Assembly: GCA_019009955.1 (NCBI GenBank)
Contig: CM032229.1
Span: forward strand, 192,218,501-192,282,500
Origin: Riptortus pedestris
Taxonomy: Eukaryota; Arthropoda; Insecta; Hemiptera; Alydidae
Reading direction: 5' to 3'
DNA: 64,000 nucleotides
Each line of letters opens with the position of its first letter. The stretch's first letter is position 1. The translations under genes and the position numbers were made by a program. Shown in pieces: positions 30,614 to 42,327 of this stretch. The notes under the pieces are model-generated. The model did not search any database, was not told the DNA's origin, and saw only the letters and a program-made list of their open reading frames with translations.

Positions 30614-31955
30614 TCTATCTATATATATATAAAATTGTAACCTCTGTCTGTACATTGATTTTTTTCGCGAAATTTCACGATAACTTTTCGTTTCACATGT
30701 CATAGACACTATATCTGCATTTTGTTTCTTTCGTGTATGTTTGTTTGATTGTTACCTTTTCACGCATAAACGGCTGAACCGAATTTTATGAAACTTGGTA
30801 TGTATATTACTACTAACCCAACTTAGACTTTAGGCTATATTAATTTTCTCTGAGACGAACAGGAGTGGGGGTTATAAGGGAAGCCTGAAATTAAAAATAG
30901 CGATATTTCGTTTTCTATTGGTTTTTCGGTAAATATGCACATAACAAAAGTTGTTTATTTTGTAATTTAGAGTAACATTTGTCATATACACTTTTGTCGT
31001 ATACCGAAGTTTAAATGCGCCATACGATAAAAATTATAGCGGGAGTCAACAATATTATTTGCCAAAAAAGACTCAACCGAACTAAATAAAACTCGGTATG
31101 TGTATTAGCAGTGAGGCCTTCATTATAATAAGCCATACCAACATTTCTATGGACGGGCAGGAGTGGGGGTTATAAGGGAGGCCTAAAATTAAAAATAGCG
31201 ATATTTCATTTCCTATTGCTTTTTCAAAAAATATGCACATAACAAAAGTTGTTTATTTTGTAATTTAGAGTAACTTTTGTTATATGCACTTTTTACCGTA
31301 TACGGAAGTATAAATGAGTTATACGCTATAAACTATAGCGTGAGTCCACAATTTTATTTCGCACTAAAGACTCAACCGAATTAAACCAAACTCGGTATGT
31401 GAATTAGTACTAACGCCTTCATTATAATAAGCTATACTAACATTTCTAGGGACGGGCAGGAGTGGGGGTTGTAAGGGAGGCCTGAAATTAAAAATAGCGG
31501 TATTTTGTTTTCTATTGGGTTTTCTGCAAATATTCACATGGCAAAAGTTGTTTAGTTTGTTATTTAAAGTAACTTTTGTTATATTCACTTTTGTTGTATA
31601 AAAAATTATAAACGAAATATACACTAAAAGCTAAAGCGGGAGTCAACTATTTTATTGGACACCAACGGTTGAACCGATTCGAACAACTCAGAATATATAA
31701 ATTAGCATTAATTCTTACGTGGTAATAACCTATATTAAAATGTTTATGTTATAACGGGAGTGGGGGTTATAAGGGAGGCCTGAAATAAAAATTCGCGATA
31801 TTTCATTTTCTATTCCAAACCAACTAAGGGTACTAACCCTAAACACTGAAACGGGGAAATGTCAAAATATTGTGCAAAGTAAAGTCTTGCAGAAAAAATA
31901 CCATCACCATTCAGCCTCAAATCAATTCCCGGGCGAAGCCGGGTACCTTAGCTAG
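30614..31955 (+). mobile_element. Helitron, complete, second of run
   Basis: TC at 30614 lies 3 bases after the previous CTAG. Ends at hairpin CCCGGGCGAAGCCGGG, TACCTTAG variant and CTAG (31952-31955). Confidence 0.85.
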
Positions 31956-33496
31956 TATATATATAAAATTGTAACCTCTGTCTGTACATTGATTTCTTTC
32001 TCGAAATTTCACGATAACTTTTCGTTTCACATGTCACAGACACCATAACTGCATTTTGTTTCTTTGGTGTCTGTTTGTTTGTTTGTTTGTTTGTTTATTT
32101 GTTTGTTTGTTTGTTACCTTTTCACGCATAAACGGCTGAACCGAATTTTATGAAACTTGGTATTTATATTACTACTAGCCCAACTTAGACTTTAGGCTAT
32201 ATTAATATCCTCTGAGATGAACAGGAGTGGGGGTTATAGGGGAAGCCAGAAATTAAAAATAGCAATATTTCGTTTCCTATTGGTTTTACGGCACATTTGA
32301 ACATAACAAAAGTTATTTAATTTGTTATTTAGAGTAACTTTTATTATATAAACTTTTTTCGTATACCGAATTTTAAACGAGATATACGCTAAAACCTATA
32401 GCGGAAGTGAACAATTTTATTTGGGACAAAAGACCCAACCGAAATAAATAAAACTCGGTATATGTATTAGCACTAACGCTTTTATTATAACAAGCCATAA
32501 TAACATTTCTAGGGACGGGCAGGAGTGGGGGTTATAAGGAAGCAAGAAATTAAAAATAGCGATATTTCGTTTCCTATTCGTTTTTCGGCAAATATGAACA
32601 TAAAGAAAGTTGTTTATTTTGTTATTTAGAGTAACTTTTGTTATATACTCTTTTTTCGTATACCGAATTATAAACGAGATATACGCTAAAACCTATAGCG
32701 TAAGTGAACAATTTTATTTGGGACAAAAGACCTAACCGAAATAAATAAAACTCGGTTTGTGTATTAGCACTAACGCTTTCATTATAACAAGCCATACCAA
32801 CATTTCTAGGGACGGGCAGGAGTGGGGGTTGTAAGGGAGGCCTGAATTTAAAAATAGCGGTATTTTGTTCTCTATTCGTTTTTCAGCAAATATGAACATA
32901 ACCAAAGTTGTTTATTTTGTTATTTAGAGAAACTTTTTTTTATATACACTATCATCGTATACCGAAGTATAAAGGCGTTATACGCTAAATACTATAGTGG
33001 GAGACCACAATTTTATTTGGCACAAAAGACTCAACCGAACTAAACCAAACTCGGTATGTGAATTAGCACTAACGCCTTCCTTATAATAAGCCATACTAAC
33101 ATTTCTAGGAACGGGCTGGAGTGCGGGTTATAAGGAAGGCCTGAAATTAATAATAGTGGTATTTTGTTTCCTATTGCATTTTCGGCAAATATGCACATAA
33201 CAAAAGCTGTTTATTTTGTTATTTAGAGAAACTTTTTTTATAAACACTATTGTCGTATACCAAAGTTTAATTGCGTTATACGCTAAAAATTAAAGCGGGA
33301 GTCAACAATATGGAGGACAGTAAAGACTTGCATCAAAAATTAATTTTATTATTAACAAATGCCAACAACGGGTATTATCCCTAAACACTGGGACGGGTAA
33401 ATGTCAAAATATTGTGCAAAGTAAAGCCTTGCCAAAAAAATTCCATCACCATTCAGCCTCAAATCAATTCCCGGGCGAAGCCGGGTATCTGAGCTA

Positions 33497-33497
<1 letters not shown>
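31956..33497 (+). mobile_element. Helitron, third of run
   Basis: TATATATAAAATTGTAACC follows the previous CTAG without a gap. Has a long (TTTG)n block near 32068-32113 and ends in CTAG at 33494-33497. Confidence 0.82.
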
Positions 33498-33543
<46 letters not shown>

Positions 33544-33544
<1 letters not shown>

Positions 33545-34539
33545 TACCTCAGATACCCGGCTTCGCTCGGGAATTCATTTGAGGCCGAATGGTGATAGTA
33601 TTTTTTTGGCAAGGCTTTACTTTGCACAATGTTTTGACATTTACCCGTCCCAGTGTTTAGAGTAAATACCCGTCGTTTCTGTGGATTTGTTTATAATACA
33701 ATTATTTTTTTATGAAAGACTTCACTGTCCTCCATATTGTCATATTTCCCATTTCCTGTGCATTATGCATAGATTTGAATTAGTAGTTTTTAATGTATAA
33801 CTCAATTATACTTAGGTATACGACGAAAGTGTATATAACAAAAGTTACTCCAAATAACAAAATAAACAATTTTTGTTATGTGCATAATAGCCGAAACCTC
33901 AATAGGAAACGAAATATCACTATTTTGAATTTCAGGTCTCCCTTATAACCCCCACGCCTGCCCATCCCTAGAAATGTTAGTATGGCTTATTATAATGAAG
34001 GCGTTAGTACTATTCACATACCGAGTTTGGTTTAATTCGGTTGAGTCTTTAGTGCCAAATAAAATTGTGGACTCCCACTATAGTATTTAGCGTATAACGC
34101 CTTTATGCTTCCGTATACGGCAAAAGTGCATATAACAAAGGTTACTCTAAATAACAAAATAAACAACTTTTGTTATGTGCATATTTGCTGAAAAAGCAAT
34201 AGGAAACGAAATATCGCTATTTTTAATTTCAGGCCTCCCTTATAACCCCCACTCCTGTTCGTCTGAGAGAATATTAATATAGCCTAAAGTCTAAGTTGGG
34301 CTAGTAGTAATATACATACCAAGTTTCATAAAATTCGGTTCAGCCGTTTATGCGTGAAAAGGTAACAAACAAACAAACAAATAAACAAACAAACAAACAA
34401 ATAAACAAACAAACAAACAGACACCAAAGAAACAAAATGCAGTTATGGTGTCTATGACATGTGAAACGAAAAGTTATCGTGAAATTTCGCGAAAAAAATC
34501 AATGTACAGACAGAGGTTACAATTTTATATATATATAGA
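33544..34539 (-). mobile_element. Helitron, inverted, within run
   Basis: The 3' end is CTAC instead of CTAG, followed by inverted TATCTGAG-like sequence and hairpin. The 5' end is GA (inverted TC) at 34538-34539 after AATTTTATATATATATA. Confidence 0.78.
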
Positions 34540-35103
34540 TATATGTCAATTAGCATTAGTTCTTCCACGATTATAAGCTATATTAATTTTTTTAGGTTAG
34601 AACGGGAGTGGGGGTTATAAGGGAGGCCTGAAATAAAAATTCGCGATATTTCGTTGTCTATTTGTTTTTCGACAAACATGCACTTAACAAAAGTTGTTTA
34701 ATTTGTTATTTAGATGAACTTTTGTTTTATACATTTCTCCAGGAACAATGTGTGGAGCAAATAATTTGCGTAGAAATATTGATATGCTCAACAATTCATT
34801 CCAATTTGAACTATGAGGTTCCTCACCTGGAAAAATTAATTCAAATCTTTGTTAATATTTTGTCCTTAATAACTGAAATCTATGCATAATGCACAAGATA
34901 CGGGAAAAATGACAATTTGGAGGACAGTGAAGACTTACATAAAAAATAATTTTATTATTAACTAATGCCAAAAACGGGTATTAACCATAAACACTGGGAC
35001 GGGTAAATGTCAAAATATTGTGCAAATTAAAGCCTTGCCAAAAACATAACCTCACCATTTAGTCTCAAATCAATTCCCGGGCGAAGCCGGGTATCTAAGC
35101 TAG
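34540..35103 (+). mobile_element. Helitron, 5'-truncated, duplicate of 30047-30611
   Basis: The whole segment matches 30047-30611 with only scattered changes, down to the ATCTAAGC variant before CTAG (35100-35103). It begins in mid-monomer right at the 5' end of the inverted neighbour. Confidence 0.75.
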
Positions 35104-35105
35104 TA

Positions 35106-37224
35106 TCTATCTATATATATATAAAATTGTAACCTCTGTCTGTACATTGATTTTTTTCGCGAAATTTCACGATAACTTTTCGTTTCACATGCCATAGACA
35201 CCATAACTGCATTTTGTTTCTTTCGTGTATGTTTGTTTGTTTGTTTGTTTGTTACCTTTTCACGCATAAACGGCTGAACCGAATTTTATGAAACTTGGTA
35301 TGTATATTACTACTAACCCAACTTAGACTTTAGGCTATATTAATATCCTCTGAGATGAACAGGAGTGGGGGTTATAAGGGAAGCCTGAAATTAAAAATAG
35401 CGATATTTCGATTCCTATTGGTTTTTCGACAAATATAAACATGACAAAAGTTGTTTATTTTGTTATTTAGAGTAACTTTTTTATATACACTTTTTTCGTA
35501 TACTGAATTATAAACGAGATATACGCAAAAACCTATAACGAATGTGAACAATTTTATTTGAGACGAAAGGCCCAACCGAAATGAATAAAACTCGGTATGT
35601 GTATTAGCACTAACGCTTTCATTATAATAAGCCATACTAACATTTCTAGGGACGGCCAGGAGTGTGGGTTGTAAGGGAGGCCTGAATTTATAAATAGCGG
35701 TATTTTGTTCTCTATTCGTTTTTCAGCAAATATGAACATAACCAAAGTTGTTTATTTTGTTATTTAGAGTAACTTTTGTAATATTCATTTTTGACTTTTA
35801 ACGAAGTATAAATGAGATATATACTATAAACTAAAGCGGGAGTCAACTATTTTATTGGGCGCTAACGATTGAACCGAACTTAACAAAACTCGGTATGTCA
35901 ATTAGCATTAATTCTCCCATGATTATAAGCTATATTAAATTTTTTAGGTTCGAACGGGAGTGGGAGTTATAAGGGAGACCTGAAGTAAAAATTCACGATA
36001 TTTCATTTTCTATTTGTTTTTCGGCAAAGGTGCACATAACAAAAGTTGTTTACTTTGTTATTTAGAGCAACTTTTGTTTCATTCACTTATGTCGTAAAAT
36101 GAAGTAAATACGGGATATAAGCTGAATCTATAGCGGGAGTCGACGATTTTATTAGTACTTATTTAAGTGTTTTTAATATAGGCGTATTATGACAAATGTT
36201 GTTATGTTTTAGCCTTATCTATTTCGATTATTTAGTACTAAGTATGATTCGGATTAGTGAGATTATAAATCCCCCTTCCGTTCGCCTCATTTATTTATTT
36301 CCCCTAGAAAATAACTTTGTTATTTATTTCCAATAGAAATTTAAACTATAAGAGCATTTCCATTATTTAATTTGTATAATGTATTATTTAAAAAAAAAAA
36401 TCGTGCTGAATTTCCTCAAGGAGTGATAGGGGAAGTAGTAGGGAATCACTCTTTGATTTTGGTTATATACTATCTTATTTCCGATATCTTCATGTTATTG
36501 AAACAAATATGTACTATCATAACAATTAAACGTTAATTTCATTATGACAAAAGACAAAATGCTCTTAAACTCGATATGATTGTTTAAAGTATTACTTAGG
36601 TTGCAGGGACGGCTACGATCTCTTCCCCTCGACTAGCTTTTTGAATATAATTGAAATTATTTTTAAGGTTGCCCCATTAATTATTTAATTCCATCAGGTA
36701 GATAAATTATTACAATAATATTTTGAATTATTAATTTAAGGAGAAGAGTGTTGATACCTCTAATGCGAGAGTGGAAATAGACGGAGGCTAATAGAGTTAA
36801 TTGAGTTTACTAATTTCCTGTGGAATGCTGGGCTTACGGGAAGTGATTACCACTGAGATCTACTATTATGAATATAACCTTACGTGCTAAACTATGCTTA
36901 AACTATATGTGCTCGGATTGGTTTTTGACAGGAAATAAGTTTCATAATAGACGATATTTAATTGTAATAAATACTATCCATGATTATGGTTTGAAGTATT
37001 CAAAAAGGTGAGTTAAAAAGTGGCAAGGGATAGATTAGGAACACATTTTTATTTATTCTTCAAATATAAAATTTCTCATTTATAAGTCGCCTGCCTGACC
37101 CTCACAGCAAAACAATGCGCGCCGACGGGAAGTGTAGTTGTAAACATTGAAGCCTTGCCCAAAAAAATACTATCATCATTCAGCCTTAAATGATTTCCCG
37201 AGCGAAGCCGGGTACCTTAGCTAG
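35106..37224 (+). mobile_element. Helitron, complete, last of run, with variant 3' segment
   Basis: TC at 35106 follows the previous CTAG by 2 bases. Four monomers run to about 36120, then the variant tail shared with 21598-22945, hairpin and TACCTTAG-CTAG at 37221-37224. Confidence 0.78.
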
Positions 37225-37836
37225 TATATATATATGTCTGTTAACGCTCTAGCGGTCGCAATTATTGTTTAATCGTTGCCAAAATCGATATTTAACCGTT
37301 TTATGTAAAAAGACAGATCAAGTTCGTTAATGGCTGAAATCGTACCAGGGGGAGGGGGGTTTAGAGGGGGGATTTTCGAAAATTCGAAATATCTCCGTTA
37401 TTATGCATCGGATCGAAAAATTGTATAGAACCAATCTTATTGCAAATTAAATTTGCTATAAATATTGTTATAGACGTTTATTCAATATCTTGAATATTAA
37501 CCGAGATATTTGAATTTTTTAGTTTCAGCCTTCAGCAAACCTGTACTTCTACTCATGTTACAAAAACAATACTCTGCTACATAATAATTTACATTATTCA
37601 AAGTTTAAATACTAAAAATTGTATTGAAAAGACCTTTATTATACGAGATACATGCAAATATGTTCTGGTGATACCACCCCCCCCCCGTCTTAAGGTTTTG
37701 GACTACTAAAATTTGATTGATTGAGGTAACAATTATTCTGACTTATTATTAAGGTCTCTAGTACAGTACTAGATATAGTAAATATTTCTCAATAAAATTA
37801 ATATGTTATATTCTGATATATTTCAGTAATTGTTTT

Positions 37837-37958
37837 CGCAGATTTCCCTTAAGGGAAATCAGCTATTGAGGTTGTACTCATGACGGAATTTTCGAAATTT
37901 TTCTTCAAATGTCCATCGATCCTACCCAGGAGATAACGAAAATGAGGTCCGTTCAAAA

Positions 37959-38039
<81 letters not shown>

Positions 38040-38592
38040 TGTTACCGCTCTAGCGGTCGCAATTATTGTTTAATCGTTACCAAACTCGATATTTAGTCGT
38101 TTAATGTAAAAAGATAGATCAAGTTCGTTAACGGCTGAAATCGGACCAGGGGGAGGGGGGGGGTTTAGAGGGGAGGATTTTCGAAAATTCGAAATATCTC
38201 CGTTACTATACGTCGGACCGAATAATTGTACAGAATCAATCTTATTGCAAATTAAATTTACTATAAATATTGTTATATACATCTTTTCTCTATCTTGAAT
38301 ATTAACCGAGATATTTGCATTTGTATTCTGCGTGTGGTCACCAGTAGGCTATGTTCGGACTTTCCACCGAGAGCTCTGGCGGCCGTTTCCATAACTATTC
38401 GTCCCTCGTGAATAGGTTTAGAGGTTAGGTTAACTGTTTTTTGGGGCTAGAAACTACTGGGTTATTACGCCCTAAATAATGTTTTAGGTTTAGAGGTTTC
38501 TTACTACTACAGTTGTTATTAGGCAGATTTCTCTATTGTAAAACTTCACATGGGAAATCTGCTTAGTTTACGCAGCCCCTGCGTGACGGACT
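37837..38592 (+). mobile_element. Helentron-like element, complete, nested
   Basis: GCAGATTTCCCTTAAGGG start, TA block 37966-38036, interior to GTCACCAGTAGGCTATGTTC, then TGGGAAATCTGCTTAG, ACGCAGCCCCTGCGT, GACGGACT. Inserted in a T run of its own relative. Confidence 0.75.
37966..38036. repeat. (TA)n microsatellite
   Basis: About 70 bases of TA, the central block of the nested element. Confidence 0.95.
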
Positions 38593-39009
38593 TTTTATTT
38601 ATTTCCGGTGTGAGGCGGGCAGACCCGTTTGTTTATTTTTCTAACCTAACGCTTCCTGTCGGCAGGCTATTGAAATTGGATGAAACATTTCTTATTTCCG
38701 TTTGTATTTATTCATGGTGGTGTTGTGTTAGCAGTATGTAGATTTATCTATTACTAACCTTTACGCAGACCCTGCGTGACGGACTTTTTTTTGTGAAATA
38801 TATGCCAATACATTCTGTTGACCCCCCCCCCCCCCCCTTCGTTTGTCCTTGGATTACTACAATACTTTTTAATCTTGATTTCATGTCGCTTTTCAATTTT
38901 ATATTGTACTGTATTATATGATTGTATTATTTTGATTAATTGAAATATTGTTTTGCCATCAAGGGTGGAGGTTGAGTGAACAGGTACTGCCTTAAATAAA
39001 TCTATTCTT

Positions 39010-39160
39010 TAGGAAAACAGAGCTTGTGTGTTCATGGCCAAAGGATGCCCCTAGGTTCATTCTTGATGGATAAGAATCAGTATATGGTTTGAAGAGGTCA
39101 AACAGTACAGTATATAGTGCATCACCTTGCAGCACACCACAAACCTCGTATAGCTTGGCT
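39010..39160 (-). pseudogene. Possible LINE RT relic
   Basis: The - strand reads GVLQGDALYTVLFDLFK, similar to the VxQGDxLSPxLF block of some LINE reverse transcriptases. It is short and without a visible YADD partner, so tentative. Confidence 0.35.
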
Positions 39161-39389
39161 TACATATTTCATTCGCTCTTATACGACTCGACATCTGTTA
39201 GCTTAGGCAGGTCTGGAGTGGATGAGTTAATCATGAGATGTCTAGATCGATATGATCTTTCCTCAGCAGCCATCAGCTGGAATAGCCGATAACCTATGCA
39301 CATATACTCGGCCCCAAACCACTCAACGGTATTAGACTAGCTTAGTATTTGATATGCCCTTTAATAAATATATAAACACTAGGGGCTCA

Positions 39390-39565
39390 CTTTAGCCGTG
39401 TGAGTTAAGGCGTTCGCCCTAATTGTAAATCTAGAAGAGTGAATTCGATTCCCGCCTGGCTCATAGGAATTTATTTATTGACGAACTCATTAAATAAAAT
39501 CTCTAGTCCCACCCTGGTGATCTGTAGATAAACCTTTGGCTTAATGCCAGCTTATACTTTTGCCA
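39390..39565 (+). repeat. tRNA-derived SINE
   Basis: TGAGTTAAGGCG (A-box-like, from 39401) and GAATTCGATTCCC (B-box-like, from 39441), then the shared tail GGAATTTATTTATTGACGAA. Best preserved of three copies. Confidence 0.55.
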
Positions 39566-39772
39566 TGCAAGAAAGTAAATATTTATTTACATATAAATAC
39601 ACGGGCGGTGCCAGGGCTCTGGCCAGTTTATGTTAGTATCGTTAGGTATTCTACTTAAATAATTTACAATTCGACAATTTCGAATACTCTTATAATATAA
39701 GTAATATATAACAATACATAAGCAATTATAATAGTTCCGGAAAATCAACAAAAACAAACCAACAATTAATGG

Positions 39773-39955
39773 TTAATAAACTGACAATAATATACTCTTT
39801 ATAAAGTAATAAATGTTATTTAGGTTTTCAATTTTGTTAATATTTAGCATAAATTCCAATGAAAGTTCGTCCCTGTTTGTAACTACATATGATTGTAAAT
39901 ATTGTTTTCTGTGATTTCCAACTGCAGGACAATGCAGCATAGCATGCTTCAGGCT
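39773..39955 (-). pseudogene. LINE C-terminal relic
   Basis: An uninterrupted 60-residue frame SLKHAMLHCPAVGNHRKQYL to FIKSILLSVY and a TAA at 39773-39775. The HAMLHCPA motif is the post-RT H-C pair common to Jockey/R1-type LINE C-termini. AT-rich 3' UTR-like sequence extends toward 39600. The rest of the element is missing, cut by a foldback sequence at 39968. Confidence 0.55.
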
Positions 39956-39967
39956 ATTATAATAGTT

Positions 39968-40094
39968 ATTTATTATACAAGTGACGAAAGTAGATCATTT
40001 TACAACTCGAGTGAAACGTTTACGCACACGAGCGAAGCGAGTGTGGTAATTTCACGAGAGTTGTAAATTCTACTGTCGTCACGAGTGTAATATT
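39968..40094. mobile_element. Foldback MITE-like element
   Basis: An imperfect palindrome: TATTATACAAGTGACGAAAG at left pairs with the inverse of CGTCACGAGTGTAATATTA at right, with the centre CACACGAGCGAAGCGAGTGTG. It adjoins the LINE C-terminal relic. Confidence 0.5.
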
Positions 40095-40512
40095 AAATTT
40101 TTTCGTAATCGTGTAATACATGACCAGATCTAACCAGAATATGAACAAAATTAGGATGTTGTGAAGATTATGGTATGTTGTTGGTAGGTTATAAGCATGG
40201 TTGTGAAAGGTTATAAGCATAGTTATAAAACAACTAGTGATGATTGTGAAGTAGTGCAGTTATAAACAAGTCCAGGTTATAAACAAGGAAGGTAATTATT
40301 ATTATATTTAAATTTTAAAATATATTGATTATTTCCACCAATAATTCATTCACATTTCAATTTATTTTGTTAAAATAAATTCTTACAATGTTAAGAAACA
40401 TTTAAAAGCATTTAATTTCCAACTTCAAATTATTTTTTAATTTATACTTATTACTAATTAAGAAGGCAATTCACTTTCTTCACTCATTTCAGTTTAGTAA
40501 TGTTACCATTAT
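40095..40512. other. Unassigned AT-rich stretch
   Basis: No supported feature; contains a short GTTATAAGCATGGTTGTGA-like tandem at about 40185-40230. Confidence 0.4.
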
Positions 40513-40947
40513 TCAACGATTACAGAAAAAATACAGTTTACATATTTCGGCTGATTTTATGATCTGGGCGTTACCTGTTTGGGATATTTCAATGTATTCG
40601 TTATTACAGACTCTCAGTTGGCTTATGTTCGTTAACTTTTCCATGTTGACGTTAAATTGAAAGTAATTCGCTAGTTCCGGATGTGAAAAGTTACAGAATA
40701 GTCTATAAAAGGGATTGTATTTTGAGTTAAGTGCCCGGTCAATATCTCTACAAACTAAATTATTTCTGGCTTTTACTATTATATTATTTTTATTAGCAAG
40801 TAGTGTTTGAGGGTTAGATAGATTGGTAAAATATTCCTGTACAAAATTTGAAGCTGCAAACATTTTAATTTGAGTAGTCCAGTTAAATTCATCTGTCTCC
40901 CTACTTACTATCCAAAACAACAATTTTTCAAAGCCCCTGCGTAGCAA
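40513..40947 (-). CDS. Hypothetical protein, 144 residues
   Basis: An open frame of 144 codons, long for this AT-rich sequence, with ordinary amino-acid composition (IKMFAASNFVQEYFTNLSNP, YRLFCNFSHPELANYF, LTNISQLRVCNNEYIEI). I do not recognise the family. No signal peptide or membrane segment is evident. It lies upstream, on the same strand, of LINE and foldback remains, so it may be part of an unknown transposable element or an exon of an unknown gene. The ATG is only the first available and is not supported by context. Confidence 0.35.
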   Translation of the reverse strand: MLRRGFEKLLFWIVSRETDEFNWTTQIKMFAASNFVQEYFTNLSNPQTLLANKNNIIVKARNNLVCRDIDRALNSKYNPFYRLFCNFSHPELANYFQFNVNMEKLTNISQLRVCNNEYIEISQTGNAQIIKSAEICKLYFFCNR

Positions 40948-41032
40948 CCGATGTTCTGTGAGGGATAATATTTGTACACATAAATTAGCAAGAAAGAAAA
41001 TATAAAAACACTTATATTTTGTTGGTTTCTAG

Positions 41033-41157
41033 CAGATTTTCCTAACCTTTGTTGTTGTTGTAGCTATTCAGGTGTTCTAATGAAGTGATTTTTAAAAATC
41101 TCAAAATGTCTTACAATGTCCGTCGATACTACCTATAAAATTACGAAAATGAGGCCT

Positions 41158-41160
<3 letters not shown>
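41033..41160 (+). mobile_element. Helentron-like 5' half
   Basis: Degraded AGCAGATTTTCCTAA start and AAAATGAGGCCTTTTCA before the TA block (41163-41230) that received the next Helitron. Confidence 0.5.
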
Positions 41161-41218
<58 letters not shown>

Positions 41219-41221
<3 letters not shown>

Positions 41222-42327
41222 ATATATATATAAAATTGTAACCTCTGTCTGTACATTGATTTTTTTCGCGAAATTTCACGATAACTTTTCGTTTCACATG
41301 TCATAGACACCATATCTGCATTTTGTTTCTTTCGTGTATGTTTGTTTGTTTGTTTGTTTGTTTGTTTGTTTGTTTGTTTGTTACCTTTTCACGCACAAAC
41401 GGCTGAACCGAATTTTATGAAACTTGGTATGTATATTACTACTAACCCAACTTAGACTTTAGGCTATATTAATTTTCTCTGAGACGAACAGGAGTGGGGG
41501 TTATAAGGGAAGCCTGAAATTAAAAATAGCAATATTTCGTTTTCTATTGGTTTTTCGGCAAATTTGCACATAACAAAAATTGTTTATTTTGTTATTTAGA
41601 GTAACTTTTATTATATACACTTTTGTCGTATACCGAAGTTTAAATGCGTTATACGCTAAAAATTATAGCGGGAGTCAACAATATTATTTGCCAAAAAAGA
41701 CTCAACCGAACTAAATAAAACTCGGTATGTGTATTAGCAGTGAGGCCTTCATTATAATAAGCCATACCAACATTTCTATGGACGGGCAGGAGTGGGGGTT
41801 ATAAGGGAAGCCTGAAATTAAAAATAGCGATATTTCGTTTCCTATTGGTTTTTCCGCATATATAATAACAAAAGTTGTCTATTTTGTTATTTGGAGTAAC
41901 TTTTGTTATATACACTTTTGTCGTATACCTAAGTATAAATGAGTTATACGTTAAAACTTTAGCGGGCACTAACGGCTGAACCGAACTTACAAAGCTCGGT
42001 ATGTCAATTAGCATTAATTCTTCCATGATTATAAGTTATATTAAAATTTTTAGGTTCGAACGGGAGGGGGGTTATAAGGGTGGCCTGAAATAAAAATTCA
42101 CCATATTTACATGTATAAGAGGCGGGAAATATAAAAATATCGAAGACTGTGAAGCCTTATCGAACAAATAATTCTATTATTAGCAAATCCACCGGAAAGA
42201 CGGGTATCAATCCTAAACACTGGGACGGGTAAATGTCAAAATATTGTGCAATGTAAAGCCTGCTAAAAAATACCATCACCATTCAGCCTCAAATGAATTC
42301 CCGGGCGAAGCCTGGTATCTGAGCTAG
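41219..42327 (+). mobile_element. Helitron, complete
   Basis: TC (41219) in TA, AACCTCTGTCTG, (TTTG)n 41338-41382, three monomers, hairpin CCCGGGCGAAGCCTGG with one mismatch, TATCTGAG, CTAG 42324-42327. Confidence 0.85.

Larger units (their letters stand above)
37231..38785 (+). mobile_element. Helentron-like element, long subfamily, with nested copy
   Basis: Starts after TA with GTCTGTTAACGCTCTAGCGG; the interior is interrupted at 37836 by a complete short-subfamily element and resumes at 38593 with TTTCCGGTGTGAGGCGGGC, ending ACGCAGACCCTGCGT and GACGGACT at about 38785. Flanks rejoin to the uninterrupted order seen at 8560-8720. Confidence 0.65.

Noticed and set aside
30170..34889. Two nearly identical 75-residue frames (30170-30397 and 34662-34889)
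   Set aside because: Similarity is explained by duplication of the Helitron end; no conservation in other copies supports coding.
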